Below, piece after piece: positions 8,430-17,056 of a stretch of DNA of 64,000 bases. Origin of the DNA: Mycoplana rhizolycopersici (lineage in GTDB: Bacteria > Pseudomonadota > Alphaproteobacteria > Rhizobiales > Rhizobiaceae); the NCBI RefSeq assembly GCF_013378445.1, contig NZ_JABXYK010000002.1, positions 124,001-188,000 on the forward strand. The letters run 5' to 3'. The translations under genes and the position numbers were made by a program. The notes beneath the pieces are model-generated. The model made no database searches, was not told the DNA's origin, and worked only from the letters and a program-made list of their open reading frames with translations. Position 1 is the first letter of the stretch; every line of letters begins with the position of its first letter.

Positions 8430-9932
8430 CTATTGGAAGGCCGTCTCGAAGAAGCTTCTGAGCTTGCGCGAATGCAGCTTTTCCGTTGGCATGCCCGCCA
8501 GCTTCTCAAGCGCCCGGATGCCGATGCGCAGGTGCTGGTTGACCTGGGTGCGATAGAAGGCCGTCGCCATGCCGGGCAGTTTCAGTTCCCCGTGCAGCGG
8601 CTTGTCGGAGACGCAGAGCAGCGTGCCGTAGGGGACGCGGAAGCGAAAGCCGTTGGCGGCGATCGTCGCCGATTCCATGTCGAGCGCGATCGCGCGCGAC
8701 TGTGACAGCCGCTTGACCGGCCCGCGCTGGTCGCGCAGTTCCCAGTTGCGGTTGTCGATGGTAGCGACGGTGCCGGTGCGCATGATCCGCTTCAGGTCGT
8801 AGCCTTCCAGCCCCGTCACCTCGGCGACAGCACTTTCCAGCGCCACCTGCACCTCGGCCAAGGCAGGGATCGGCACCCACACCGGCAGGTCGTCGTCGAG
8901 AACGTGGTCCTCGCGCACATAGGCGTGCGCCAGCACATAGTCGCCGAGCGTCTGGCTGTTGCGCAGGCCGGCGCAGTGGCCGAGCATCAGCCAGGCATGC
9001 GGGCGCAGCACGGCGATGTGGTCGGTGATCGTCTTCGCGTTCGACGGGCCGACGCCGATATTGACCAGCGTGATGCCGCCATGGCCCTTGCGCTTGATGT
9101 GGTAGGCCGGCATTTGCGGCAGCCGGGCAAGCGTCAGGTCGGTGTCCGGCTTGTCGTTGCCGGCCTGGGTGACGACGTTGCCGGGCTCGACGAAGGCGGT
9201 ATAGCCGTTGCCGCCCTCGGCCATCTGCAGCCGCGCCCAGGCGCAGAACTCGTCGACGTAGAACTGGTAGTTGGTGAAGAGAACGAAGTTCTGGAAATGA
9301 TTGGCGCTGGTCGCCGTATAGTGGCTGAGGCGCGCCAGCGAATAGTCGACGCGCTGGGCGGTAAAGGCCGCAAGCGGGGACGGCTCGCCGGGGCCGGGCT
9401 CGTAGGAGCCGTTGGCGATCTCGTCGTCGGTGTTGGTCAGGTCCGGCGCGTCGAACATGTCGCGCAGCGGAACGGTGATGTTTTCCGCCACTTCCGCCTC
9501 GACATAGGCGCCCTCGCCGAAGGCGAAATGCAACGGAATCGGCGTCGCCGATTCCGAGACGGTAACGCTGATGCCGTGATTGCGCATCAGGTGGCCGAGC
9601 TGCTCCTTGAGATAGTGCCGGAAAAGCTTCGGGCGCGTGATGGTGGTGGAGTAGATGCCTGGCGAGGCGACGTAGCCGTACGACAGGCGGGAATCCACAT
9701 GACCGAAGCTGGTGGTCTCGACGCTGACCTGCGGATAGCACGCGCGATAGCGGCAATCAGGCGTGTTGACCTTGGCAAGCCCGGCGAAGGCATCGGTGAG
9801 AAAGCGGGTGTTGCGCTCATAGAGCGCTTCGAGGCAATCGACCGCCTGCACCGGATCATCAAAGGCCCGTGGCGTGAAGGGTTCCGGCGTGGCGAAGGGG
9901 AGGGGTGCGGGCGACAAGATTCGTTTGCTCAT
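8430..9932 (-). CDS. amn: AMP nucleosidase
   Basis: A 500-residue protein matching AMP nucleosidase over its full length. The N-terminal Amn-specific domain contains CYPQVSVETTSFGHVDSRLSYG and GIYSTTITRP. The C-terminal nucleoside-phosphorylase-like domain contains NIGVGPSNAKTITDHIAVLRPHAWLMLGHCAGLR and ALDMESATIAANGFRFRVPYGTLLCVSDKP, including the purine-site ME(S) motif. The enzyme cleaves AMP to adenine and ribose 5-phosphate in the cytosol and helps control adenylate levels. The gene is convergent with the upstream membrane protein gene, with 4 bases between stops. The start ATG at 9932 gives the family's usual length. Confidence 0.95.
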   Translation of the reverse strand: MSKRILSPAPLPFATPEPFTPRAFDDPVQAVDCLEALYERNTRFLTDAFAGLAKVNTPDCRYRACYPQVSVETTSFGHVDSRLSYGYVASPGIYSTTITRPKLFRHYLKEQLGHLMRNHGISVTVSESATPIPLHFAFGEGAYVEAEVAENITVPLRDMFDAPDLTNTDDEIANGSYEPGPGEPSPLAAFTAQRVDYSLARLSHYTATSANHFQNFVLFTNYQFYVDEFCAWARLQMAEGGNGYTAFVEPGNVVTQAGNDKPDTDLTLARLPQMPAYHIKRKGHGGITLVNIGVGPSNAKTITDHIAVLRPHAWLMLGHCAGLRNSQTLGDYVLAHAYVREDHVLDDDLPVWVPIPALAEVQVALESAVAEVTGLEGYDLKRIMRTGTVATIDNRNWELRDQRGPVKRLSQSRAIALDMESATIAANGFRFRVPYGTLLCVSDKPLHGELKLPGMATAFYRTQVNQHLRIGIRALEKLAGMPTEKLHSRKLRSFFETAFQ

Positions 9933-10026
9933 GAATCATTATAGGTCGCCCGATTTTGCATGCAATCGACAAGAATGTAACGCCCGTCGCGCGAACTGCA
10001 CTTTTCTGCTGTGGTTTTCGCGACAA

Positions 10027-10347
10027 TCAGCGCGGCCCGGCGAGGATGACGATGGCGCCGGCCATGGCGATGCCTGCGCCCGTCAGGTCCCAGCGGTCGG
10101 GCGCGACGCCCTCGGCAAGCCACAGCCACAGCAGCGAGGCGGCGATGTAGATCCCGCCATAGGCGGCATAGGCGCGACCGGCCGCCTCGGAATCGATCAG
10201 CGTCAGCAGCCAGGCGAAGACGGCAAGCGCCGCGATGCCGGGAATGAGCCAGAGGATGGACTTGTCCATTCGCAGCCACGCCCAGAAGGAGAAGCACCCG
10301 GCGATCTCGGCGAGTGCCGCGGCGGCATAGATGAGAATGGGCTGCAT
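10027..10347 (-). CDS. YnfA/UPF0060 family small membrane protein
   Basis: A 106-residue protein with four predicted membrane helices. It contains the family signature segments [17 protein letters not shown] near the N-terminus and [24 protein letters not shown] in the second half, followed by [18 protein letters not shown]. Length and motifs match the YnfA/UPF0060 family, which resembles small multidrug resistance transporters in size and topology; transport function is not settled for most members. It reads alone on the reverse strand, with the AMP nucleosidase gene 94 bases downstream in the same direction. Confidence 0.9.
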   Translation of the reverse strand: MQPILIYAAAALAEIAGCFSFWAWLRMDKSILWLIPGIAALAVFAWLLTLIDSEAAGRAYAAYGGIYIAASLLWLWLAEGVAPDRWDLTGAGIAMAGAIVILAGPR

Positions 10348-10483
10348 GCGGGGCTCCGATCGTTGAAGCCGAGCACTATCGCATTCGGAGCGGATTCGAA
10401 ACTTGCCTTGTCGTGGGGGGCGGCAATGGAGGCTGATTGCAAGGCCGGTCGTGACGACGCGAACCTGAACATCGTGGCGCCGC

Positions 10484-10660
10484 TCAGATCATCGACTGCC
10501 GCTGCAGCGTGACAAAGAGCACCAGGCCGGCTCCCTGCTTGCCGATGCCAAGGCCGCCATTGCCGGCGAAGCTGACGGCTGCGAGCGGTGCCACCATCAT
10601 GACGGTGAGAACGAGAATGCGCAGGCTGATGGCGAAGCCGGAAAGAAGCGCGATTGGCAT
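10484..10660 (-). CDS. Small hydrophobic protein, unknown
   Basis: A 58-codon frame beginning [13 protein letters not shown] with a hydrophobic N-terminal half and a glycine-rich middle ([12 protein letters not shown]). It lies 22 bases downstream of another small frame on the same strand. No good ribosome binding site is seen before the ATG. I do not recognise a family, and it may be spurious. Confidence 0.35.
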   Translation of the reverse strand: MPIALLSGFAISLRILVLTVMMVAPLAAVSFAGNGGLGIGKQGAGLVLFVTLQRQSMI

Positions 10661-10682
10661 GGTAGCGGACCCAATCAGGAGA

Positions 10683-10850
10683 TCAGAGAGCGGTGTGGCA
10701 GGAGACGGGAAGGCTGCAGGCGCTGGCAGTGCCGTAGCGCTGCATCTTCTCGTGCCGGCGGGCGTCGGTTTCGACGGCGGCGGCGACCGAGATGGCAAAT
10801 ACGGTCATGAGCAGCGTGATGATCGTAAGCCTGCGTGCCAGGATTTCCAT
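10683..10850 (-). CDS. Small exported or membrane protein, unknown
   Basis: A 55-residue frame beginning MEILARRLTIITLLMTVFAI, one membrane segment or signal anchor, followed by a short polar tail with two cysteines (SACSLPVSCHTAL). A GGGGAAC lies a few bases before the ATG at 10850, which supports translation. It would be the first gene of a two-gene unit with the small hydrophobic frame downstream. No family is recognised. Confidence 0.5.
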   Translation of the reverse strand: MEILARRLTIITLLMTVFAISVAAAVETDARRHEKMQRYGTASACSLPVSCHTAL

Positions 10851-11033
10851 GTTCGTTCCCCTGAAAGTGTCAAATCGTGACGCCTTTCTCGCAGGTTGCA
10901 ACTGAATGTGTTCTGAGGGTGCGGTTCATCTGGCGTTCAGAAAAGTCGAAAACCGGCACGGCGGATTCGCTCCTCCCGCCTTGAACCGGGTTGCATCGTT
11001 GTCTACCTCTGCCAGACATCGAAGGAGAAGCGG

Positions 11034-11735
11034 ATGACCAAACCGATCGAACTCTATTTCTGGCCGACCCCGAACGGCCACAAGATCACCATCATGCTGG
11101 AGGAACTCGGCGTTCCCTACGAGGTGAAGTACATCAATATCGGCAAGGGCGAGCAGTTCGCTCCCGACTTCCTGAAGATCGCGCCAAACAATCGCATGCC
11201 CGCGATCATCGATCCCGATGGCCCCGGCGGCGCGCCGATTTCGGTCTTCGAGTCCGGCGCCATCCTGCAGTATTTGGGTCGCAAGTACGGCCGCTTCTAT
11301 CCCACAGACGAGCGCGCCCGCGTCCAGGTCGAGGAATGGCTGTTCTGGCAGATGGGCGGCCTGGGGCCGATGGCCGGGCAGGCGCACCACTTCCGCCAGT
11401 ACGCGCCGGAGAAGATCGAATACGGCATCAACCGTTATACAAACGAGGTCAACCGGCTCTATGGCGTGATGGACAGGCGGCTGGCCGAACATGAATATCT
11501 GGCAGGCGACTATTCGATTGCCGACATGGCCTGCATCGGCTGGGTCCGCTCGTATGAGAACCAGGGGCAGAGGCTCGAGGACTTCCAGAACCTGAAGCGC
11601 TGGTTCGAGGCCATGCTCGCCCGCCCCGCCGTCCAGCGCGGCATCGAGGTCGGCAAGGAAGAGCGCGCCCGGCAGGCGAGCCTTGCCGAAGACAAGGAAG
11701 CGCAGAAGATCCTGTTCAATCAGCGCGCTCGCTGA
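11034..11735 (+). CDS. Glutathione S-transferase family protein (YfcG/YghU-like)
   Basis: A 233-residue protein with the thioredoxin-like N-terminal GST domain: PNGHKITIMLEELGVPYEV, then APNNRMPAIIDPDG (cis-proline segment) and ISVFESGAILQYLG, where the ESGAI motif binds the glutathione gamma-glutamyl group. The helical C-terminal domain contains YLAGDYSIADMACIGW, the conserved N-capping box. The pattern is closest to the Nu/YfcG group, whose members often have disulfide-bond reductase activity. The start is well supported by AAGGAGA about 7 bases upstream of the ATG. It stands alone as a transcription unit. Confidence 0.9.
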   Translation: MTKPIELYFWPTPNGHKITIMLEELGVPYEVKYINIGKGEQFAPDFLKIAPNNRMPAIIDPDGPGGAPISVFESGAILQYLGRKYGRFYPTDERARVQVEEWLFWQMGGLGPMAGQAHHFRQYAPEKIEYGINRYTNEVNRLYGVMDRRLAEHEYLAGDYSIADMACIGWVRSYENQGQRLEDFQNLKRWFEAMLARPAVQRGIEVGKEERARQASLAEDKEAQKILFNQRAR

Positions 11736-11881
11736 GCATGAAACAGGGCGGGCGGGTGCCGGCGTCAGCCGGCTTCCGCCCGTTCAACGCCCGTTGGCTG
11801 CGCGCGAACGCAGAACCCCCGTCGGTCGATAGCGCGCACACCGCTTGCGTCTTGCCTGCTTCGAGCCCGTCGTCGAGCGCG

Positions 11882-12223
11882 TCAGAGGCGCGACCAGGTC
11901 TGCGTCTTGCAGAACACCTTCAGCACGCAGCCCTTCATCTTCAGCGCGTTGCCGCTCACCGCTCCCGAACCGTCATAGGTCTTGTCCTCGGCCGGGTCGG
12001 TGATCGAACCGGTATATTCGCCGCCGGAACCAGCCAGTTCCCCGATCTTCCTGCCGGCGAACTTGCCGGTCTTCAGCGTAATGCAGAAGCCGGCGCCGCA
12101 AGGCCCGATCGCTGCCGTCTCGCCGCTTGCGGTCTTCCAGTTGCCCTCGATCGGTTCGGCGGCAAGCGCCCCGCCGGCCAGGCCGAAGCCGAGCGTCAAT
12201 GCAAGGATCATCTTGCTCTTCAT
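11882..12223 (-). CDS. DUF2147 family exported protein
   Basis: A 113-residue protein with a clear signal peptide (KMILALTLGFGLAGGALAAEP, cleavage expected after ALA). The mature part contains EGNWKTASGETAAIGPCG and later GSITDPAEDKTYDGSG and LKMKGCVLKVFCKTQTWSR. These are the landmarks of DUF2147, a small periplasmic beta-rich family common in alphaproteobacteria, usually with the C-terminal W-R end seen here. The ATG at 12223 has GGAGGGA 4-5 bases upstream, so I prefer it to longer starts. Function is not known. Confidence 0.88.
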   Translation of the reverse strand: MKSKMILALTLGFGLAGGALAAEPIEGNWKTASGETAAIGPCGAGFCITLKTGKFAGRKIGELAGSGGEYTGSITDPAEDKTYDGSGAVSGNALKMKGCVLKVFCKTQTWSRL

Positions 12224-12769
12224 GTGTCCCTCCCGTCGCAGTGTCAGCATGCCGGCGCCGGCTTCCGGTCGCCTTATGGCGGTCCGGCCGATGCATGGGC
12301 AATTCGCTCCGTGTCCTCCAGCGGTGCGTCGCGACATTATCTTACGCAAACGTAAGCGTAAATATGTGGGAGAGGCGTTTCGCCGCTGAAATCATGATGG
12401 TCTGGCGGCGTCCGACCGGCGCTTTTACGGTGGTCGAAAAGAATCGACCCGCTTGCGTGGTTAGCAATTGGTTGAAATTGCAGGTTGAATTTTCCGTAAA
12501 TTTTGAAGCGAATCCGCTGCATTCCAGACGGTCCGATGCTTAACGAAAAGCCAAGTTTACCAAGCGTTTGAACTTTGTTTGCGTCAAATTAAGCATGCAT
12601 TTTAAGCGACCCTTGAAGGCCTCGTGGCATAGTGAAGCCATAAGACGAGCACGGAAAACACCGGCCGGAAAAACCTTCGCAGACCACGGGCCGCAGAAGA
12701 CGGCAAGGCGGCGAAAGGCAATGAAAACAGGGCGATAAGAAAAGAACGAACAGGACAGGGACAAAAACG
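12224..12769. other. Long intergenic region with an inverted repeat
   Basis: About 546 bases between the divergent DUF2147 and Sel1-like genes. A perfect 6-base inverted repeat, TTACGC and GCGTAA spaced by 8, lies at 12342-12361 and could be a regulator site. From about 12440 to 12620 the sequence is clearly richer in A and T than its surroundings, as expected of a promoter region. I found no gene that I can support on either strand. Confidence 0.5.
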
Positions 12770-13039
12770 ATGGCACGCTTCGATATCCAGAATTCCGAAA
12801 TGGCCGCCATGATGGGCGGCGAGGCCCGCGCCGAGACTTTCTGCGACATGGGCCTGATGTATGCGACCGGTCGCGGATGTGGCGTCGATCTGGTCGCAGC
12901 TCACAAGTGGCTCAACATCGCAGCCATCAAGGGTTGTGATCGCGCCGCCGAGTTGCGGGCCGATCTGGCCGCCACGATGAGCAAGACCGATCTCGCACAG
13001 GCACTTCGCGCCGCCCGGGACTGGATGACCACGCATTGA
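12770..13039 (+). CDS. Sel1-repeat-like small protein
   Basis: An 89-residue soluble protein. Residues of about 24-55 form one Sel1-type repeat: CDMGLMYATGRGCGVDLVAAHKWLNIAA carries the conserved LGxxYxxGxGVxxDxxxAxxW pattern, slightly altered. The remainder is a short helical tail with a tryptophan near the end. Sel1 repeats mediate protein-protein contacts; single-repeat proteins of this size are common in Rhizobiaceae and have no known function. The ATG follows AGGGACA about 9 bases upstream. The gene is preceded by an AT-rich promoter-like region. Confidence 0.75.
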   Translation: MARFDIQNSEMAAMMGGEARAETFCDMGLMYATGRGCGVDLVAAHKWLNIAAIKGCDRAAELRADLAATMSKTDLAQALRAARDWMTTH

Positions 13040-13238
13040 TTGCAGGATTGCTGCAAGTTCGGCGGGGCCATGATGGCCGCTTGCGAAACTTGCAGGAGAA
13101 CGAGCCTTGCGGCACCTGTTCGCGTCATCAGACGCGCGGCGTCATGTGGGCGGTAGCCAATAGGCAGTGGGGTTGACCCAACAACAAGAAGCCTGCGGAA
13201 CCATGCTGTCCGCAACCCCGCTGTCTATTGACGACCGC

Positions 13239-14351
13239 CTATCTTGCCGCCCGAAGCACCTTCGGCAGGGCTTCCTCGAACAGGTCCAGTTCTGCCGAGG
13301 GTCCGACGCTGACGCGGATGCAGCGGTTCAGCGGCGCGACACCCGGCATGCGGATGAACACGCCGTGCTCCATCAGCCCGTCGACGATGGCGCGCGCATG
13401 CGTGCCGTCGCCTCCCGCATCGATCGCCACGAAATTGGTGGCGGAGGGCAGGGGCGTCAGGCCATTTTTCCGGGCAATGTCGGAAATCCTGTCGCGTGCG
13501 GCCGCAATCCGTCCGACTACGTCCTTGAGATAGGCCTGGTCCTCCAGGGCCGCGAGCGCGGCGACGGTGGATATGCGCGCCATGCCGAAATGGTTTCGGA
13601 TCTTGTCGAAGGCCTGCGCGTTGCCGAGGGTGGCGATCGCATATCCCACGCGGGCGCCCGCAAGCCCGTAGGCCTTGGAAAACGTGCGCATGCGCAGAAC
13701 GTTCGGCAGGCCGATCAACGCATCGATCGAGGGCGTCGATCCGGCGGGCGCCGTCTCGCAGTAGGCTTCGTCCAGGATCAGCAGGCTGCGGTCCGGCAAC
13801 GCCCGGGCGAAAGCCGTCACGCTGTCCGCGTCCCACCAGCTGCCCATCGGATTGTCGGGATTGGCGAGGTAGACCAGCGGCGCATCCTCGCGCCGTGCAG
13901 CCTCCAGCAGGCCGTCCAGATCCTCGCGATCGTTCGCGTAAGGCACGGTTACGAGCCGTCCGCCATAGCCGTTCACATGATAGTTGAAGGTCGGATAGCC
14001 ACCGAGCGAGGTTACGACCGCAGCACCCGGCTCGATCACCATCCGCACGATCTCGCCGAGAAGCCCGTCGATGCCGCCGCCGACGGCGATGTTGTCGCGC
14101 GACACGCCGTGATGCAGCGCCAGCGCCTCGCGCAGTTCGTAGCTTTCCGGATCGTTGTACATCCAGGTCTCGCCGGCCTTGCGCGCGATCGCCGCAAGCA
14201 CGGTCGGGGCAGGGCCGAACCCGCTCTCGTTCGCGCCGATCCTGGCCCTTACGGCAAGGCCGCGCTGGCGTTCGATCGCTTCCGGGCCGACGAAGGGGAT
14301 GGTGGTGGGAAGCCCGTTGACGAGCGGGGTGAAGCGGGAAAATCCGGACAT
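13239..14351 (-). CDS. HisC-like PLP-dependent aminotransferase
   Basis: A 370-residue fold-type I aminotransferase of the histidinol-phosphate aminotransferase group. Seen features: MYNDPESYELREALALHHGV near the N-terminus, GGIDGLLGEIVRMV, LANPDNPMGSWW (Asn and Pro of the cofactor pocket), LLILDEAYCE (Asp to the pyridine nitrogen) and RTFSKAYGLAGARVGYA, with the cofactor lysine at about residue 226. No other histidine genes are near, so it may act on another amino acid or a phosphonate. I use the ATG at 14351, with a GAGG about 12 bases upstream, rather than the in-frame ATG at 14429. Confidence 0.87.
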   Translation of the reverse strand: MSGFSRFTPLVNGLPTTIPFVGPEAIERQRGLAVRARIGANESGFGPAPTVLAAIARKAGETWMYNDPESYELREALALHHGVSRDNIAVGGGIDGLLGEIVRMVIEPGAAVVTSLGGYPTFNYHVNGYGGRLVTVPYANDREDLDGLLEAARREDAPLVYLANPDNPMGSWWDADSVTAFARALPDRSLLILDEAYCETAPAGSTPSIDALIGLPNVLRMRTFSKAYGLAGARVGYAIATLGNAQAFDKIRNHFGMARISTVAALAALEDQAYLKDVVGRIAAARDRISDIARKNGLTPLPSATNFVAIDAGGDGTHARAIVDGLMEHGVFIRMPGVAPLNRCIRVSVGPSAELDLFEEALPKVLRAAR

Positions 14352-14542
14352 GTCTGCTGGAACCTCGAGAGATCGACCATGAAGCCCTGCGCCGGCGACG
14401 GGAAGCCGCAGCGCCAAGGCGGTCGGCACCCTACTGTATGGCGCGGCGATTCCAAATCGCTTTTCGGGTCGGAATGCCGGAAGTGCTCAGGGCGCACATG
14501 CGGACGGCAGCACCGCCGTACCGCATCGCACGAACGGGACGG

Positions 14543-14971
14543 TCAGGTCCGCTGGAGTTCGAAGCGCGGGCGTTCCACCCCGCGCATGTAGCCCGGGTTC
14601 TGCTGCTTCGGGTTCGCCGCAACGCCGCCGGTGAAGTAATCGGCGCGGACGATCTGGTGCAGAAGCTCCTCGTCGATTTCCTTGATGAACTGCACGCCGA
14701 TGCGGTGATCGTTCCGGTAGACTTCGGCGCATCCCATCTTGGCGAGAACCCCGACGACGGTGAGGTAGTAGTGTTCGCCGAGGCCGATCGTGGTGTTCAC
14801 CGAGAAACTGGCGCCGCCGAGCGAGATGTCGATCAGCTGGCAGGTCCTGACCTTCGGGGCCGCCAGATCGAGCCCGACCGACAGGACCATGCCCTGGCGA
14901 TTGACCCGGAACCGTTCCCATTTGCGCTCGTAAAGGCCGCCGCTCTGCCGCTTGTCTACCAGCTGTACCAA
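14543..14971 (-). CDS. PilZ domain protein
   Basis: A 142-residue protein that is essentially one PilZ domain. The N-terminal basic motif YERKWERFRVNRQG and the downstream LIDISLGGASF give the RxxxR and DxSxxG elements that bind cyclic di-GMP. The rest is beta-rich (LTVVGVLAKMG, RIGVQF). A second, shorter gene with the same layout follows about 150 bases away on the same strand, and both have the MGC/IGC-x-EV strand near the middle. Such stand-alone PilZ proteins act as c-di-GMP effectors on motility or envelope functions. The partner is unknown. Confidence 0.82.
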   Translation of the reverse strand: MVQLVDKRQSGGLYERKWERFRVNRQGMVLSVGLDLAAPKVRTCQLIDISLGGASFSVNTTIGLGEHYYLTVVGVLAKMGCAEVYRNDHRIGVQFIKEIDEELLHQIVRADYFTGGVAANPKQQNPGYMRGVERPRFELQRT

Positions 14972-15121
14972 GACGCACTCCCCGATGCAGGCATCACGCC
15001 GCCATTTGTCACTGCGGCACAGGATTGCATTTATAAGTTCGAATTCGCTGAAGGCGATATGTAAGATTTTACGTATTGCAATCGTCGCGTGAATCGCTTG
15101 GTAAGCCGGGCCACAGCAGAA

Positions 15122-15460
15122 CTATCCGCGCGAAAGCACGAGCGCCAGGTAGTCCGGATCGAGGAACATGTTGAACCGCACCACCCGCTCGCTGCCCTCG
15201 CGCTGCACCTCGGTGCAGCCGATCTCGTCGCGCATCCCGCCAATGCGAAGATAGAAATTCTCCGAAAGTTCCAGCGATCCGTCCAGGCTTATGAGGGCGC
15301 CGGCGGAAGAGATGGTGCGGATCAGGCAGGCATGTTCCGTAGACGCGCTCAGGTGGTGCCCGATGGGGATGACGTATCCCGGCCGGTCGATCCGGTGCTG
15401 GACGAAGCTGCGCTTGGGGTGCTGCGGCCTGATCTGTTCGTGAAAGCTCTCCAACGGCAT
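15122..15460 (-). CDS. PilZ-like protein with degenerate ligand motifs
   Basis: A 112-residue protein beginning MPLESFHEQIRPQHPKRS. It has the same overall plan as the neighbouring PilZ gene: a basic stretch (KRSFVQHRIDRPG), a RTISSAGALISLDG segment at the DxSxxG position, and an IGGMRDEIGCTEVQREG strand pair corresponding to VGVLAKMGCAEV in its neighbour. The Asp/Asn of the second motif is Thr here, and the arginines are not spaced as RxxxR, so c-di-GMP binding is doubtful. The ATG at 15460 has GGGGAGGA about 5 bases upstream, strong support for this start. The pair probably arose by an old duplication. Confidence 0.65.
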   Translation of the reverse strand: MPLESFHEQIRPQHPKRSFVQHRIDRPGYVIPIGHHLSASTEHACLIRTISSAGALISLDGSLELSENFYLRIGGMRDEIGCTEVQREGSERVVRFNMFLDPDYLALVLSRG

Positions 15461-15585
15461 GCGATCCTCCCCGCATTTCGAACACCAGTTTAGGCTGGCG
15501 CAGTTGACGAAATGCAAAGACGGCGCCCTGCATATCGCGGGGTGCCGCCTGAGTTCGATTCGGGAAAGCGATGGGGCGGGTCGGT

Positions 15586-16806
15586 TTACTGGAAGGCCTG
15601 CAGCCCCGTCTGCGCCCGGCCGAGGATTAGCGCATGCACGTCGTGCGTCCCCTCGTAGGTGTTGACGGCCTCGAGGTTCATGACGTGGCGGATCACGCCA
15701 TATTCGTCGGATACGCCGTTGCCGCCATGCATGTCGCGCGCGACGCGGGCGATGTCGAGCGCCTTGCCGCAGTTGTTGCGCTTCATCAGCGAGATCAGTT
15801 CGGCGGAGGCACGATGCTCGTCGAACAGCCTTCCGAGCCGCAGCGCGCCCTGCAGGCCGAGCGCGATCTCGGTCTGCATGTCGGCGAGCTTCTTCTGGAT
15901 GAGTTGCATCTGCGCCAGCGGTTTTCCGAACTGCTTGCGGTCCATTGTGTACTGGCGCGCGGCGTGCCAGCAGAATTCCGCAGCCCCCATGGCACCCCAG
16001 GCGATGCCGTAGCGGGCGCGGTTGAGGCAGCCGAACGGGCCGGCGAGCCCGGCGACTTCCGGCAACAGGTTCTCTTCCGGCACGAACACGTCCTGCATCA
16101 TGATCATGCCGGTGATCGAGGCGCGCAGCGAGAATTTGCCCTCGATCTTCGGCGTCTCGAAGCCCTTCATGCCGCGCTCGAGGATGAAACCCTTGATCTT
16201 GCCGTCATGGGCCTCCGACTTGGCCCAGACGATGGCGATGTCGGCGATCGGCGAATTGGTGATCCAGTTCTTTGCGCCGGAGACCATGTAGCCGCCGTCC
16301 ACCTTCTTCGCCCGCGTGATCATCGAGGAGGGGTCGGAACCATGGTCCGGCTCGGTCAGGCCGAAGCAGCCGACCCAGTCGCCGGAAGCGAGCTTTGGCA
16401 GGTAGCGCGTGCGCTGCGCCTCGGTGCCGTAGGCGAAGATCGGATGCATGACGAGCGAGGATTGCACCGACATCGCCGAGCGATAGCCGGAATCGATTCG
16501 CTCCACTTCGCGGGCGACGAGGCCGTAGGAGACGTAGTTGGCGCCCACACCGCCATATTCCTCGGGGATCGTCGGGCCGAGCAGGCCGAGCGCTCCCATC
16601 TCGGTCATGATCTCGCGGTGGAAGATCTCGTGGCGGTTGGCCTCGGTGACGCGGGAGGCGAGCTTGTCCTGACAGTAGGCGCGGGCGGCATCGCGGATCA
16701 TCCGCTCCTCGTCGGTCAACTGATCCTCGAGCAGGAATGGATCTTCCCAGTCGAAGGCGGCCATCTTGGCGCGCGCGTGCTCCGGTGTTGCTTTTCCTGC
16801 ACTCAT
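15586..16806 (-). CDS. gcdH: Glutaryl-CoA dehydrogenase (acyl-CoA dehydrogenase family)
   Basis: A 406-residue flavoprotein of the acyl-CoA dehydrogenase family. [17 protein letters not shown]-like N-terminus, [16 protein letters not shown] (FAD and substrate binding), [21 protein letters not shown], and the C-terminal [23 protein letters not shown], with the catalytic Glu in TYEGTHD, are the hallmarks of glutaryl-CoA dehydrogenase. It oxidises and decarboxylates glutaryl-CoA to crotonyl-CoA in lysine, tryptophan and glutarate breakdown. The ATG at 16806 has GGAAG 7-8 bases upstream and is preferred to one at 16827. It is a single gene, with no CaiB-like CoA transferase beside it. Confidence 0.92.
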   Translation of the reverse strand: MSAGKATPEHARAKMAAFDWEDPFLLEDQLTDEERMIRDAARAYCQDKLASRVTEANRHEIFHREIMTEMGALGLLGPTIPEEYGGVGANYVSYGLVAREVERIDSGYRSAMSVQSSLVMHPIFAYGTEAQRTRYLPKLASGDWVGCFGLTEPDHGSDPSSMITRAKKVDGGYMVSGAKNWITNSPIADIAIVWAKSEAHDGKIKGFILERGMKGFETPKIEGKFSLRASITGMIMMQDVFVPEENLLPEVAGLAGPFGCLNRARYGIAWGAMGAAEFCWHAARQYTMDRKQFGKPLAQMQLIQKKLADMQTEIALGLQGALRLGRLFDEHRASAELISLMKRNNCGKALDIARVARDMHGGNGVSDEYGVIRHVMNLEAVNTYEGTHDVHALILGRAQTGLQAFQ

Positions 16807-17056
16807 CTTGGGGCTTCCTCTTGCCATCGCTTCTCGCGAAATTATCTGCTGCAGAAGTGCTACATCACTCTGCCGCCCGCAGGAAGGGCGGGAACAAAGG
16901 GCTCGCGCGAACGCTTTACCTGTTTGCGCATGGCTTCATGCGCCCACCGAATGAAACATCGAGACAACCGATCCTGCATGCTTTTTCAGCCTTCGTCATG
17001 ATTATGTCCGCCGCCGGTGGCAGGAGAGATGTGTCAATTGCCAAGGAGCAGCCCCT

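Noticed and set aside
13040-13238. Riboswitch or small RNA between the Sel1-like and HisC-like genes
   Set aside because: Only weak, short complementarity (TTGCAG/CTGCAA) was seen and no known riboswitch core.
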